In this document: positions 1 through 10,615 of the stretch, piece after piece
Position numbering within the stretch: the stretch's first letter is position 1
Layout: the number at the start of each line of letters is the position of its first letter
Assembly (NCBI RefSeq): GCF_048771995.1
Contig: NC_133024.1
Span: forward strand, 59,726,501 to 59,790,500
Direction of reading: 5' to 3'
Length of the DNA: 64,000 bases
Source of the DNA: Taeniopygia guttata
Lineage: Eukaryota > Chordata > Aves > Passeriformes > Estrildidae
The notes under the pieces: model-generated
Told to the model about the DNA's origin: nothing
Databases searched by the model: none
Seen by the model: the letters and a program-made list of their open reading frames with translations, nothing else
Program-made: the position numbers and the translations under genes

Positions 1-345
1 GAAAGTCCTAATGGAATATTATTTTTTTAAGGTGATTGCTTCCTCTTCAGTAGAGCTTTTAAGATAAAATGAAATGATTAGACTCCAGATGAACAGATCC
101 TTATTAAAATAGAAGCTGGTCTGATAATGACTTAAATTGATGCTACGTGGCCATCACATGTTATTTGATAAGCATTCCATTTTAATTAAGAAGTGGCTAA
201 TAGACAATTAATATACAGGATTACACACTTAGCTAATTAGATGATTTAAATTTTTTTGTTAGATTAAAATGTACAGGACCCCATAAATCACTGTTAGAGA
301 CTGCTTAATAAGCCTGAACCCTTAATTTTCTCCCTGTCAATCAAG
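1..345. promoter_or_regulatory. AT-rich block with clustered homeodomain-type words (candidate enhancer)
   Basis: Several TTAATTAA/TAATTAG-type words cluster between about 180 and 250, and a TCAATCA word lies near 338. This is seen in the sequence. Clusters of such words are common in conserved vertebrate enhancers, but they also arise by chance in AT-rich DNA. No function is claimed; cross-bird conservation would be needed. Confidence 0.15.
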
Positions 346-1974
346 AATGGAGCCACTGACTTTCCCTCTCACCCAAAGACTTGTCACAAGGAAGACCTGC
401 TTTGTGTTCAGAATGAGCTGAAATGCCCCCAGCTCCCAAACACTGCACCTGTTTGCAGAACCTCAGAGCCCAGGTGCAGTCAGCAGAGACCTGATCAGAG
501 CAGTGATGAAGGCTGAAGCATCACTTGGCTGACAAGTCACTGAGGGCTCCAGTCTGTTTCCTGAGCACTCCTGCCTGTTGCTGTTTGGGGTTTGTGGCTA
601 TCAGAGATCAGGGACAGCGTGTCCCTGCTGGCAGGCCTGCCTCTCCAGGTGCCCCAGGGAGGCCTTTGGGATACCCCATGCTCACACATGGAACACTGAG
701 GTGACTGTCCCCTTCCAAATTGTCCCTATGTACAGGAAGGCTCCTCCAGGGGCAATGTCAGCTCTGCCCCTCTCCCTCAGAACAGAAACCAAGTGCATCA
801 CTGATCCTTGCTTCTAGTATTAACTCAGCAGTGAACAATGGGCTCTTTCAGCCTGTGGAGTGCTCTGTAAATTGTGATCTGTTCAGACAGAACTAGGAGA
901 GTGACATGGTAATTGGGCTGGTTTTTGTTAGCAAGTCTCACAGAGGCACAACACACAGGAACAGAGTTGACAGGAAATGGCTTAGAGTTGACCAAGAGAT
1001 CGCACAAGGGTTTTGATTTTTTTTTTTCCTAAATATTCACAGCTAAAGTACAAAGCAAGCAAAGTGAGAATGAGATCAAAGGTGGAACAACACAAAGCCT
1101 GACATGTCTGTAAGATGTCACTTACTAGCAATAGTAAAATGTTTTGCTTCACCCTGTGAAACGTGTGTATTACAATTAGGGGATAAATAAGAGTGGTGTG
1201 TAGGGTTTCTTTGCTGTCATGCTTTTATGTTCAAGGTGCTTCACAAAGAAGAACTAAATTCTCTTGACAGCTTACATCAGAAAGTCAGCATCCCAAACTC
1301 ACTGAGAACCTGAGGAAATGATGACTTACCCAATGTCTAAAATAAAATTAGGATCAGAGGGAAGATATGAAAGTAGATATTTCCACCTTTCATTTCAGCT
1401 CTCAGCTGACCCAGTGCTGACAGGAGAATGCAGGGCTGGTGATTTGCACAACACTGGATGTTGTGAGGGTTACACTGAGACGCACTAGCAGCAGCACTCT
1501 GATAGTGTCCCTGGAAGGACAATTAGTCCAAACAGGGGATGACATACGTGTGTCACTCAAGCCATTTATTTGTCTGAAAAAAAACTGATCTGGAGTTTTT
1601 CATTATTGATTTTCACACTGCTGACTGTCTGTTCCTGGGCAGAATACAATGCTGAGATATTACCAGACATTTCACTGCCTCAGAAACTGAGAAAACATAT
1701 TTTTTACTCCCTGCCCAGCTGTTGAGGTCAGGAGATGATTCAAGAGCACTCAGATATGTAAGAGTCTTTTTAGTGACTAGGTGGGATTCACATCCAGGCT
1801 TAATGCCCTGGAGAACAGTGGATGAATGTGTGGTGAGACCAGCCTGCACTGGATTGAACAGAGGCTGGCATTTCAAAAGCACAGATGTGTTTGGCATGGT
1901 AGAAAGTGGCAGCAGATGCTTTTGGTTCTAGAAAATAAAGATTTGGGAATATAGCATGATTTTTACTAAACACG

Positions 1975-1988
1975 CCCCCCCCCCCCCC
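1975..1988. repeat. Poly-C run (14 C)
   Basis: A single uninterrupted C homopolymer in otherwise AT-rich DNA. Such runs are prone to length change and sequencing error. Confidence 0.85.
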
Positions 1989-3354
1989 AATATTATTTAC
2001 ACTTTAGACACTTTGCCAGATCTTCTAACCCAAAAGCAAAGGATGGAAAGGGCTGACATTTACTGCTGGTATATGCCTCTATCTAATAGAAAGGAGACTG
2101 GTATGGGGTCTTCAGGGCCCTTCTTGCAAAATGCATGGCAGCAGTTTATACCTTGCTCTTCCCCCTGGCTTTTAACCCATCACTGGATGGTGATGTCTAG
2201 CACCCCAGCACAGAGCATGGAGAATATTATATGAGTGTGTTTGGGATCACACATCCTTCCCACGGAATCCTTTCTAGAACCAGACATTCTCCAAGAAGAA
2301 GGACAGCAAAGGTCAGCTGAGCAGCCTGGTATAAGGTATGCAGGTAGGATGGAGAAAAAGGCTTTGGTTCCAAATAATATTTAATTCTTTGTGTAGTGAA
2401 ACATCTTTGAGAAATTCAGTGGTCTGAAGCTGTGGACAAAACACTCAGCTGGCAGGTTAGCTCAAACCCTTCTCACAGAGCAGGGGTTACTTTTCTCTTG
2501 GCAGGGAGGGTAACACACTCAGCATTATTTCTGCCTTTGTAATCTTGTGAATGACACCTCAGTCCTTTTGAGAGCCTAACTCAGAAATCAGTGTAGCTGC
2601 TATAAAAAATTCTGCTGTGAGCTGTTGCAGCATTTCCAATTCTGATGTGTGCATAAACACATCTGATGATATTCACAAAATTTTATCCAAATGTATTGGC
2701 ATTTGAATTCATAATTTTTGGTAAAAAATTAACTTGGCAGAGGAACTTTACAAAACTTTAAGGAAAATACTGCATGAGAAAAGCAAAGGTACGCTCAATA
2801 TCAAGTTAGTTCTCTATGGTTCTGGATTAAGCAGCTGCACTTCTTTCTATTAATTCTGTTTCTAGTCAGCTCTTGGACCTTAAAGTGTTCATCAAAGGTC
2901 ACTTTCACAGTCCACAGCCACAGTTCTGCAGAAGTTCAAATTGGATATTTCAGCCAATCTCGTCCTGGAAAGTGTCTGCACTGGGTAGAACTCTTAAATT
3001 CCCATATAATGGCAGGCCAAGCACAAATAGTCCATATGAAATATTTTCTCTTCTGAGGACATTTTCTGTTTTCCTGTGCGGGATCCTGGAGCTCAAATAA
3101 AGAAGGATACTCCCTGGGGAGTTGCCATAGTAACCTGTGATGTGGTTTTGTTGTCTAAGATTAAACATAAGCAAGGGAGCAATTACAGAGAAGGATTTTA
3201 TACCTCAGTTTATAATTTTCATATAACACCAAAGCTGAACTATACCTTCAAGATCCTAAAGCAGTAGCAGTCTCCTTGAGGGTGATGTCAACTTAGTAAT
3301 TTTCACTGAAAGAGAAATTAAATGCTGTATTTATTATTCAAGAATCCTGATTAC

Positions 3355-3372
3355 AAAAAAAAAAAAAAAAAA
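3355..3372. repeat. Poly-A run (18 A)
   Basis: An uninterrupted homopolymer of A with no recognisable retroposed gene in front of it. It is treated as simple sequence. Confidence 0.85.
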
Positions 3373-3949
3373 TCAATTTCTGGAAGATGTAGCAAATAAG
3401 AAAGACTTCATTAGAAATGTAAAGATGTGGAAGTGGAAATGGCTGCTACAAATAATATCTAAACCTGCATGTGTGAATGCCTTCTATATTCTATTTTCTT
3501 CTTACTTGGATTCAGCTATAGTCTGCTCTTAAACTTACAGTCAAAGAAAAACTTCATGTTGTCCTTGGGAAATAACTTGAAATCCCACAGCACATGCAAG
3601 GAAGAGATTTTTGAATGTATCTATATCAGTTCAGCAACAAACAGAATTTGAAGTTTCAGAATAAAAGCAAAATTTGTTTTAAGAGGGTGTGATGGAGAAA
3701 GAATCCGTCCAAACTGTTCTCAGTTACGAGCATCAAAAGGAAATCGGGAAGTCTGGGTTCAGGAAAGGGCATGGGAGCCGAGCTAGCAGAAAGGTCACTT
3801 CCATGAGAAATAGCCCAGAAGAGCAACGCTGGGAGAAGTCAAAGCCAACCTTGTGAGAACAGCGTGGAGAAGTGAGCTGTGCAAGGAGGGTGTGCAGGAG
3901 CTCCCAAGCCCTGGAGGGTGGGGGGCAGGTGGCTGCTCCTGGGACAAGG

Positions 3950-4094
3950 TCCCTGCCGGAGCTCACATCAGCCTCGGTGCCCTGTCCCCGGCGGGGCACC
4001 CGGTGCCTCTGGACACCCCGGCAGCAGCGAGAGCTCAGACCCGGCTGCTGCGCTCGGCTCCGGGCAGAGGGAACGCCGCCGGCCGCGCTGAGAG
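3950..4094 (+). promoter_or_regulatory. CBY2: CpG-rich patch, candidate promoter and non-coding first exon of CBY2
   Basis: This short stretch holds about 17 CpG dinucleotides in roughly 155 bases, in a window that is otherwise CpG-poor. It ends at 4094/4095 in a textbook splice donor (GAG followed by GTGAGC). It lies about 2.5 kb before the CBY2 coding exon on the same strand, and that exon has good acceptors but no ATG-bearing upstream frame. I infer that it is the CBY2 promoter and first exon, with the 5' end of the transcript somewhere between about 3900 and 4050. Open frames cross it, but none looks like a known protein. It could instead belong to an unrelated non-coding RNA. Confidence 0.4.
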
Positions 4095-6510
4095 GTGAGC
4101 GTGTGCTGGCTCTTAATGCTGGGCTCCCAAACCGCCCAGCCTGCCAGATGTGGTGTGGCTGCCCCGCAGCTGGCTGCCTTGCTCATCCACCCAGCTGCCC
4201 AGCATTTCCTGGGATTATTCAGAGATGGGGGAAAAAATTATATGGGAGGCACTGAGATCTCGAAGCATCACCCTAAAGCTTGGCTCGATGTCTCCCTGGC
4301 AGTGCAAAAAAGCTGACAGAGCCACTGTCAATTTAATTGTCCCCCAGATAATATCCTTCAAAGTCGTATATATTATACATTTCTGTTTATCCTGAAAATG
4401 TGCAATCTAAACACTTTCTCTGTAAGTGACTTTAAGAACTGTAGCTGCTTGTCCATGATAGGCATGTGGGTCCAGGCTTCTGATGCTGGATGTGTTCTGC
4501 ATCTTCCCTGGATAATTAGAGGTCTGTTCCCTCTATGGCTGATTTGCCCTCTGCCCCTTCACCCCTCACCAGGCCCAAATTTTGGGGGCTTTTGGGGGAA
4601 AAATGGGACGGGCACCTCAGTGGAATGGGATGTGTTGGAAAGGCTGCAGGGGAAGGGTGTAAGGGAGGGAGCAATGCGTGGCTCTGGACATAGTGTAAGT
4701 GGGAAAAAAAAGTCCAAAGCAGAGTTTTTGGGAGATACCTTTTTAGCAGAAGAATGATGTTATGAAAACACAAGTCTGACATGAGATAAAGCAGCAGGTG
4801 ACATGGAAGACAGCCCTGAAATTCAGACAGTAAACAGGTTGCAATAAAATCAAACGTAAATGCAAACAGGTCTATATTGCAATAGCCCTCTCCTAAATGA
4901 AGGAATTTTGGATTTTAAATGAAGCAGTAATTTTATGAGTGGTTGGACAAACTTGGGAAGGGGGTACAGGATGCATCTCTGGATGTTGGCTCTAACAAGT
5001 AACTTGGAGGAGCCTGGACATGCAGTGCTGTTTGATGAAATGACAGGGAAAAGGGAGAGCAACAGGAAAGGGCAACAATAGGACAGGAGGTGCACACTGT
5101 GATGACAGAGCTGGAGTCTATAAGGGGCTCATGTGTGGTGGTCACCCTCTGCTTAATGCTTGGGGTAGAAATATGAGGGCAAGATTCACGAAGGTAAAAC
5201 TTTCCTCATAGACAGAAAGGCAGAATTGGGCTTTCCAAGGGACAGCAGGGAAGCTGGGAGACCTCAGCAGGAGGAGAGGAATACACCTGAGTGAAATTTG
5301 ACATGTAATTTTATTTTTTTTCACCTAGAAAAAGGCACATTTGTGCTATTAGAAACTCTGTGCAGAAACCCTGAAAGTTCCAGCAATTTGGTTTTAAAAA
5401 ATAGTTCAACCTCAGATCAAATAACTTCATCATGAAAATCACATAAATTTAATATTTTTTTTAAATTTAGCTGCAGAAAACAAGCTTTTCTTTAGCATAA
5501 AACAATAATTTTTGATTGTCCGGTTGATTGTTGGTTTATTTTTTTTCCCACATAAAAGACTGAAATCCTTAATTTACCCCAGTTCACTCATGGTTAAAAG
5601 GTAATTTAAGCTGCAATATTTTGGGTAGAGGAAAGGAGGGGAGAGTAATAAACAGTTAAGTCTGAGGTTTCTATGTCTGAAATGAGAAGCATTAGAGGTT
5701 TGGCCCTACAATATGGATTTTAGAGATGAGTTTTCTGATGATGTGAAAAAGAGGCAGATGGACTGTAGGAAAAAGATAAGCAATCACCATTGCAGGGCTA
5801 GAAAGCAAGAAAAATAACAGAGCTATCAAAGGATATAAAGAGTAAGAGTGACAGGAGAAATGAGAATGAATGGTGGAGAATTATCTATGGGTTGTGACAG
5901 TTTTTGGACCATGGTGATGGGAGCTTGTAAAAAAACCAAGCGAAGAGCAACAAATCTCTGATGTCCCAAAGCTTTGGTTTGTGCATATTGTGGATTTTAA
6001 GATCAAAAAGCAAAACTGTCACTGCATTTTTGTGGCATCCTGTTAGCACAGGCTACTCAGCATTAGCAAGAAAAAACTTCTCTCAAGGCCATATTTTTTT
6101 CTATGAACCTTTAAAAATGATTTATTTTGAAAAGGTTTTTTGAGTCTCATAAAAATTTTTAATGTGTTTGTGCATCAGTCATTTGAGAGCAGGCTATTCT
6201 GAGGCAGAAAATAGTCTTGCATTTTGCTCCCTTACAGGTCTGTAAAAATGAGGTAGAGAGATAAAGGGGAAGTGCATGTTTTTATAAGAAAGACTTTAGT
6301 GCTGCCATTGTGCTGCTTTATCTGCCAATGTCATTTTTCTCAGCTTTTATCAACTAGGTATCTGATGGATTCCTTACCTTTCAGCATCAAAGGGGCAACA
6401 TGGTTAACTGTGAGAACTGATTTATTCACTTGTTCTGTCACTTGTGTAGTTTAATTCTGATTTGGAATTTTGGCAGTAAATCTGCACATTTGTGTTCCCT
6501 GTTCTTTCAG
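4095..6510 (+). other. Proposed CBY2 intron 1
   Basis: The stretch is bounded by the GTGAGC donor at 4095 and by a strong pyrimidine-rich acceptor ending at 6510. No other gene or repeat is recognised inside, and the short open frames look like chance. Its status as an intron rests on the two splice signals and the gene order, not on transcript data. Confidence 0.35.
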
Positions 6511-6633
6511 TCCTAATCAAGCTTCTTCAGGCCCACTGTGTCACCTGCTCCTTGACAGTGGTCAGTGGCCTCTTATAGAAGCCCTGGAAGAAGCCTTTTC
6601 CCACAGTCCTCCTCAATTTGCTAAAGAAGGGCA
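6511..6633 (+). other. CBY2: Candidate 5' UTR part of the CBY2 coding exon, two possible acceptors
   Basis: Two pyrimidine tracts end in CAG just before the coding start. One ends at 6510 (TTCTTTCAG) and the other at 6606 (CTTTTCCCACAG). Either would place the ATG at 6634 a short way into the exon. An in-frame stop at 6622-6624 closes the frame just upstream of that ATG. If either acceptor is used, the coding region therefore begins inside this exon. A shorter exon using an AG between 6634 and 6680, with coding sequence joined from upstream, cannot be excluded. Confidence 0.4.
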
Positions 6634-7617
6634 ATGTCTGCCTTTGATCAGAGGAACCAGAGCATGCAGCACACAGAGCCTGAGACAGACTGCATCACCC
6701 CTCGGGTGAAGCCAAGGGGTGAGATGTTCGTGTTTATTGATGGAAAATGGGCGAATGACGTCTATTGCCAGCCACCCTTTTCTTCCCACCAGAAACTCTT
6801 TAGCAAGAATGCACAGAATGAGTGGAGCATCTGGGAGGAGAACAGAGCACTCTGGCAGGAAAACCAAGTCCTCTGGATCAAAAACAGGATGCTCTGGGAA
6901 GAAAACAAGGCCCTACAGTATCTCCAGTCACAGAACAAATCTTCCCAGGTAATTTACACTGATGCTATTCAGCAAAGCCTCAAGAGCAAAAATAAGCCAT
7001 TTCCACTCTTCCAAGAGAGGAGCACGGGTGTTCAGCTCAGCTTGGGCAACAAAGCTCTCCAGGCAGTTCAGGGAAAGAATAAAATCTTTGAGGATTTCCA
7101 GCAGGAGAATAAAGCACTCCCTGTTACCTGGAAAGGCCCAAAAGCCATCACTGTCCATGAAGAGAGCAAAGATGCCCACTCAGACCTTCAGAAGAACACT
7201 GACGCCACTGCAGCTGTGGAAAAGGGTAACCCTGGCCCAGTGCCCCAGCAGAAACATGAAGGTAAAAGGAAGAGCACTACTCCAACTCAGAATAAGATCG
7301 AGTCTGCCCCACGTATGCCAGGAGAGCATGAAATCCTCCAGGTTCTCCAGGATTTGTGTGAGCTTCTCCACACCTTCCTGAAAATGAACCCTCCTCCTAA
7401 GGAGAAACAGTGCTGTCACAATCTCTATGATGTGAAGAGATCCTTCCAAGAAGATTACAATAAACTGAAGCTGCAGCTGAATGCTGTGAAAAACACTGTG
7501 TCAGACATTACAGCTCAAATGGATATGCTGGAAAAGGAGATCCTTGCCATCACTTCCCCAGTGTATGAAGAAGCAGGGCAGAAGCTGACAACTGAGCATC
7601 AGCTTGGAGACATGTGA
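6634..7617 (+). CDS. CBY2: Chibby family member 2 (spermatid-associated protein, SPERT/Nurit)
   Basis: The frame encodes 327 residues. Near the start, residues 30-42 (EMFVFIDGKWAND) match the Chibby-family signature, close to EMFVFQDGRWVNE of mammalian CBY2. They follow a TPRV-type stretch comparable to the NPPRV that precedes it in mammals. Residues 67-94 are four exact heptads with Trp, Asn and Leu each repeating every seven residues, so a coiled coil is certain. A looser N-K-rich coiled region follows to about residue 165, then a charged linker. Residues 276-310 (NKLKLQ...MDMLEKEILAITSP) match the conserved C-terminal coil of CBY2. As I recall it, the mammalian protein is longer (about 450 residues) and has an extra N-terminal segment; here an in-frame stop lies just upstream of the ATG. 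The family is testis-specific and found in spermatids, and mammalian CBY2 has been reported to bind NEK1. The gene faces SIAH3 about 33 kb away. The identity is well supported; the exact start is less so. Confidence 0.9.
   Translation: MSAFDQRNQSMQHTEPETDCITPRVKPRGEMFVFIDGKWANDVYCQPPFSSHQKLFSKNAQNEWSIWEENRALWQENQVLWIKNRMLWEENKALQYLQSQNKSSQVIYTDAIQQSLKSKNKPFPLFQERSTGVQLSLGNKALQAVQGKNKIFEDFQQENKALPVTWKGPKAITVHEESKDAHSDLQKNTDATAAVEKGNPGPVPQQKHEGKRKSTTPTQNKIESAPRMPGEHEILQVLQDLCELLHTFLKMNPPPKEKQCCHNLYDVKRSFQEDYNKLKLQLNAVKNTVSDITAQMDMLEKEILAITSPVYEEAGQKLTTEHQLGDM
6832..6915 (+). repeat. CBY2: Four tandem 21-bp units encoding Trp/Asn/Leu heptads in CBY2
   Basis: Four consecutive 21-base units begin at 6832, 6853, 6874 and 6895. 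Each encodes the pattern W-x-x-N-x-x-L. The DNA units have drifted while the W, N and L positions are kept in all four, which suggests selection on the coiled-coil face. An Asn in each heptad usually fixes strand register in a dimer, and Trp in every heptad is unusual. Confidence 0.85.
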
Positions 7618-7656
7618 AGATTGGGGTCAAAACCTGCTAGTTCATTTCCCAGAAAG

Positions 7657-7702
7657 TTTTTTGTTTTTGTTTTTTTTTTTTTTTTGGTTTTTTTTTGTTT
7701 TC
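7657..7702 (+). repeat. T-rich tract in the CBY2 3' UTR
   Basis: A run of T with a few G interruptions starts about 40 bases after the CBY2 stop codon and lies just before the poly(A) signal. It would make the mRNA tail U-rich. No other function is visible. Confidence 0.8.
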
Positions 7703-7711
7703 AGGAAACCT

Positions 7712-7717
7712 AATAAA
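7712..7717 (+). terminator. CBY2: Poly(A) signal AATAAA for CBY2
   Basis: A canonical AATAAA lies about 95 bases after the stop codon, downstream of the U-rich tract. Another lies near 7999. The first is the likelier because of its distance, but no cleavage data are available. Confidence 0.5.
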
Positions 7718-7719
7718 AT

Positions 7720-10190
7720 CCCAATAGACCCTGAAGATATATGGGGAACATTGTGTCTTTCTGAAACTTTCTTGCACTACTTCGATATATTTTACCTTCT
7801 GGTTATATGGTGTAGGTGACTGTCATGAATTTGCCTGGTGTCAGGAATCATGTTTTTCAGCATTTTTTTTTCAAAGTTTCTGATAATAAGGCCTAGATTT
7901 TCAGAAGGTTATTGCCTGAGGATCTCAACTCTGATTACAGTGCGCCAGCTTGTAGTCCAAGGACATACTCATAGTCTCTGCTAAAAAAGCATTGATTAAT
8001 AAAGGAGGATGTCTCCTCCCAGACATCATGGTGGGGACCACAGGAGAGAATGGAGCAGGCAGCAGGACTTCTGCACAGAGCAGTGAGGTCCCTCTTGATT
8101 TCTTGAATAGTCAGATAAAGCAGGCTTTTACCTGCCCCAGAGCAAGAGCATAGGTTGCCAAAAGCAGCATTTTGATGGCTGTTCCATGGCTTAAGCCAGT
8201 ATTTAGAAGGACATCTACTTACACTACAATGGACAAGCCAGTCTCCAGTGATCTGCTGACACAGAAGAGGAGAACCTTTTGATCAGCTCAGGTTTGAAGT
8301 TCTGGTCTAATCTCAATTGTGTGGCCAGAGTGGCTGGAAATGCATTTCCTCTGTCTCGGACAGTCCGGATGCAGTGCACTTTGTCACAATCTTTCAGGCA
8401 GAATATGGGAACCTTTAAGTAATCTGACAAGACAGAGGCAGGGAGACTTCTGCAGAGCAATTGTGGAGCATTACTGTAAAGCAAAGGAAAGGTTACAGTG
8501 AGGTTTATCTGTTGCAACAGGACCCCAAAAGCAGGCTGCCACTCTAGTTTAAAAGTCTCTAAATGATTTGCCACAGAATTACCTAAAGCATGAACTATCT
8601 TTCACCTTGTATTTCACTCAGACAACACCATGCCAAGTGCAAGTGATGACTTTATTTCAGAGGCTTAAAACAACAGGTATTTTCTTCCGCTGTTCAGGCT
8701 TTGGGATGCTGAGGCAAATCTTGTGCATGAAGCTAAATGGCTGTCTCTTGCTGGTGTGGGTAGGGCTGCATCTGTAAAAATCAGGTGAGAAGAAGAGGCA
8801 CAATGCTCATTAAGAGGTGGATGTACAGACAGCAAGTTGCTCCTGCTTAATGACTGGGTCACAGTTATTAACAGATTAATACTTCAGCAGTGTGCTGGGA
8901 AACAGGTTCATGTTCTGTGCCTTCAGACACGCTGCTTTTCTCTGTGCCATCTCCCTCACCGGGTTTGAACATGATGTTTGGTAAGAGGGAGAAACAGGAC
9001 TAGGAAGACCCTAATGCAGAGGCTCAGAGGAGGGTAGCAGAAGAAAAAACTCTGACCGTGTGTTCATACTTAACAAACTTGTTTGTGTTCCATTACAAGA
9101 AATAAACTGCTTTTTTGCCAGTAGTCAGAATCTGAATGCTGACTCCTGCTATGTCCCTACAGATGGGCAAGAAAGACACTTGGGAGTGCACCTTTACACC
9201 AGGTGTTTGGGAGGAGTCATCTCATCTGATGTCAGGTGTCCATCCAGGACAGGACATCCAGATCTCAGCTAGTTTCCCTGGGCTTTTTATCTTGTAGGAA
9301 GGAATGGGCATGTTCAGGCTGTGATTAATCTCAATCCTATTAATCTCGCTCGTATTAGCCTAAAAATAGGCTGTGTCACCAGCTGGAGTCCCTTGTTTCT
9401 CTCTATTGCCTCTATAATTACTTTGAGGACAATTAACTCCAACTTAGGCATTTGGTTTGGAGCTCTCTGAGTGAGAAACTTGGCAGTTCCAGGCAGAGGA
9501 GATGCTTCATCAAGTAGTGAAGTGGCACAGGCTTGGGAGTGTGTCCCAGTCCCTGGTTTTGCTTTCTGTGAGATGCCTTCATTAAGCAGCTGATTCAGAT
9601 CTCTCTATTGTGTGGAGAAATTATTACTTTGTGAATAAAATTGAGTTTGGGCAGAGCTTAAATATCATGCATGCATGTAGGATCCTGAGGGAAGCACACT
9701 ACTTCTCCTGAATGCTAATGATGTTTCTGGAAGGAATTAGGTTTTGTGAGTCCTTTGCACTTTGATCACTTCTTTGGATCTTTCATCTTCCTAGTTATGA
9801 AAAAGTCTACACCTGGTAAATATTTTTTGGCATCTCTCACAAAGAACTTGAATTTATCATTCCTTCAAGTTTTCTCAAGTCTGTCAAGTGAAATGACAAT
9901 GTCCATAAAAGACTGCCCAGCATGTAACCTTGCAGAGGACTCTGTGCTGTTCAAACTTTATATCCTGGTTTAGGGCAAATGTAGAAATAAACCTCCAAAG
10001 GGGTCCCTCTTGAAAGCAATTTCAAGCAGCCCTGCCCTCCACCATTTCAGAAGACATAAATCTCCCTTGAGAAAAGTGGAAAAACCTGTTTGTTTAACAA
10101 GCAAAGCACTCACGAACATGGAAAAAATGAACAGTATTAAACAATGGAACCTCTCACTGCTCTGAAGAGATGGCAAATTCAGGGAGTCCT
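7720..10190. other. Intergenic, nothing recognised
   Basis: No protein-like frame, RNA gene or named repeat stands out between the CBY2 tail and the LTR-like element. Short open frames on both strands lack family motifs or splice context. Confidence 0.6.
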
Positions 10191-10615
10191 TGTCACGGGG
10201 TGTAGTTCTGCTTGCTCAGTCTCTCATCAGCCCCTCCAGTGCTGGAAAGTGCTGTGCCCCAGGCCCCAGGTGGCCACAGGTGTGGGCTCCCAGTGTTTTT
10301 CTGGGTTTTTGGTCCAGAGCAGGTTTAAACAGTTCCAAGAAAAAGAAAAAAAGGCACAGTCCGGGAACTTCTCTGCCTCAGCTAGCTAAAAAAACCCCAG
10401 CAAAACAGCAAAGGAGAGCTCTCTCTGGCCGTCTGTCCGTGCTGCAGACAGCACAGTCGAGGAGCAGGATGTGGGGGAGCAAGTGCAGTCCCTGATACAA
10501 ACGCTGCGCTTCTTCTCTCCCTTCTTTGCTCTCAGAACCAGTCTTAAAGGTACAGAACTAAATATCCAGCATAAACAGAACAAACAATTGGGGATACCAG
10601 CACCATAAAGTCACC
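10191..10615 (-). mobile_element. Candidate solo LTR fossil of an avian endogenous retrovirus
   Basis: The block stands out from its surroundings in GC and pyrimidine content. On the minus strand it reads from near a TGACTTTATGG word at about 10611 down to CCCCGTGACA at 10191, so its ends fit the TG...CA rule of LTRs. I believe I recognise this sequence type from songbird genomes, but no database was searched. No gag, pol or env homology flanks it, so if real it is a solo LTR. Clear target-site duplications were not seen. It looks like an old, inert copy. Confidence 0.45.

Larger units (their letters stand above)
1..3900. other. Intergenic flank left of CBY2, no gene recognised
   Basis: No open frame here resembles a known protein, and none is bounded by convincing splice sites. 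The stretch is AT-rich with ordinary low-complexity runs: a run of 14 C at about 1975-1988 and 18 A at about 3355-3372. The first 330 bases are unusually rich in TAATTA-like words and are listed separately. It could hold an upstream enhancer or the 3' flank of the next gene to the left, but the sequence does not decide this. Confidence 0.6.

Noticed and set aside
3853-4255. Several overlapping open frames of 70-127 codons in the CpG-rich patch
   Set aside because: Open frames are expected in GC-rich DNA; the products are Arg/Pro/Gly-rich, overlap one another and match no family. The splice donor and context fit a non-coding first exon better.
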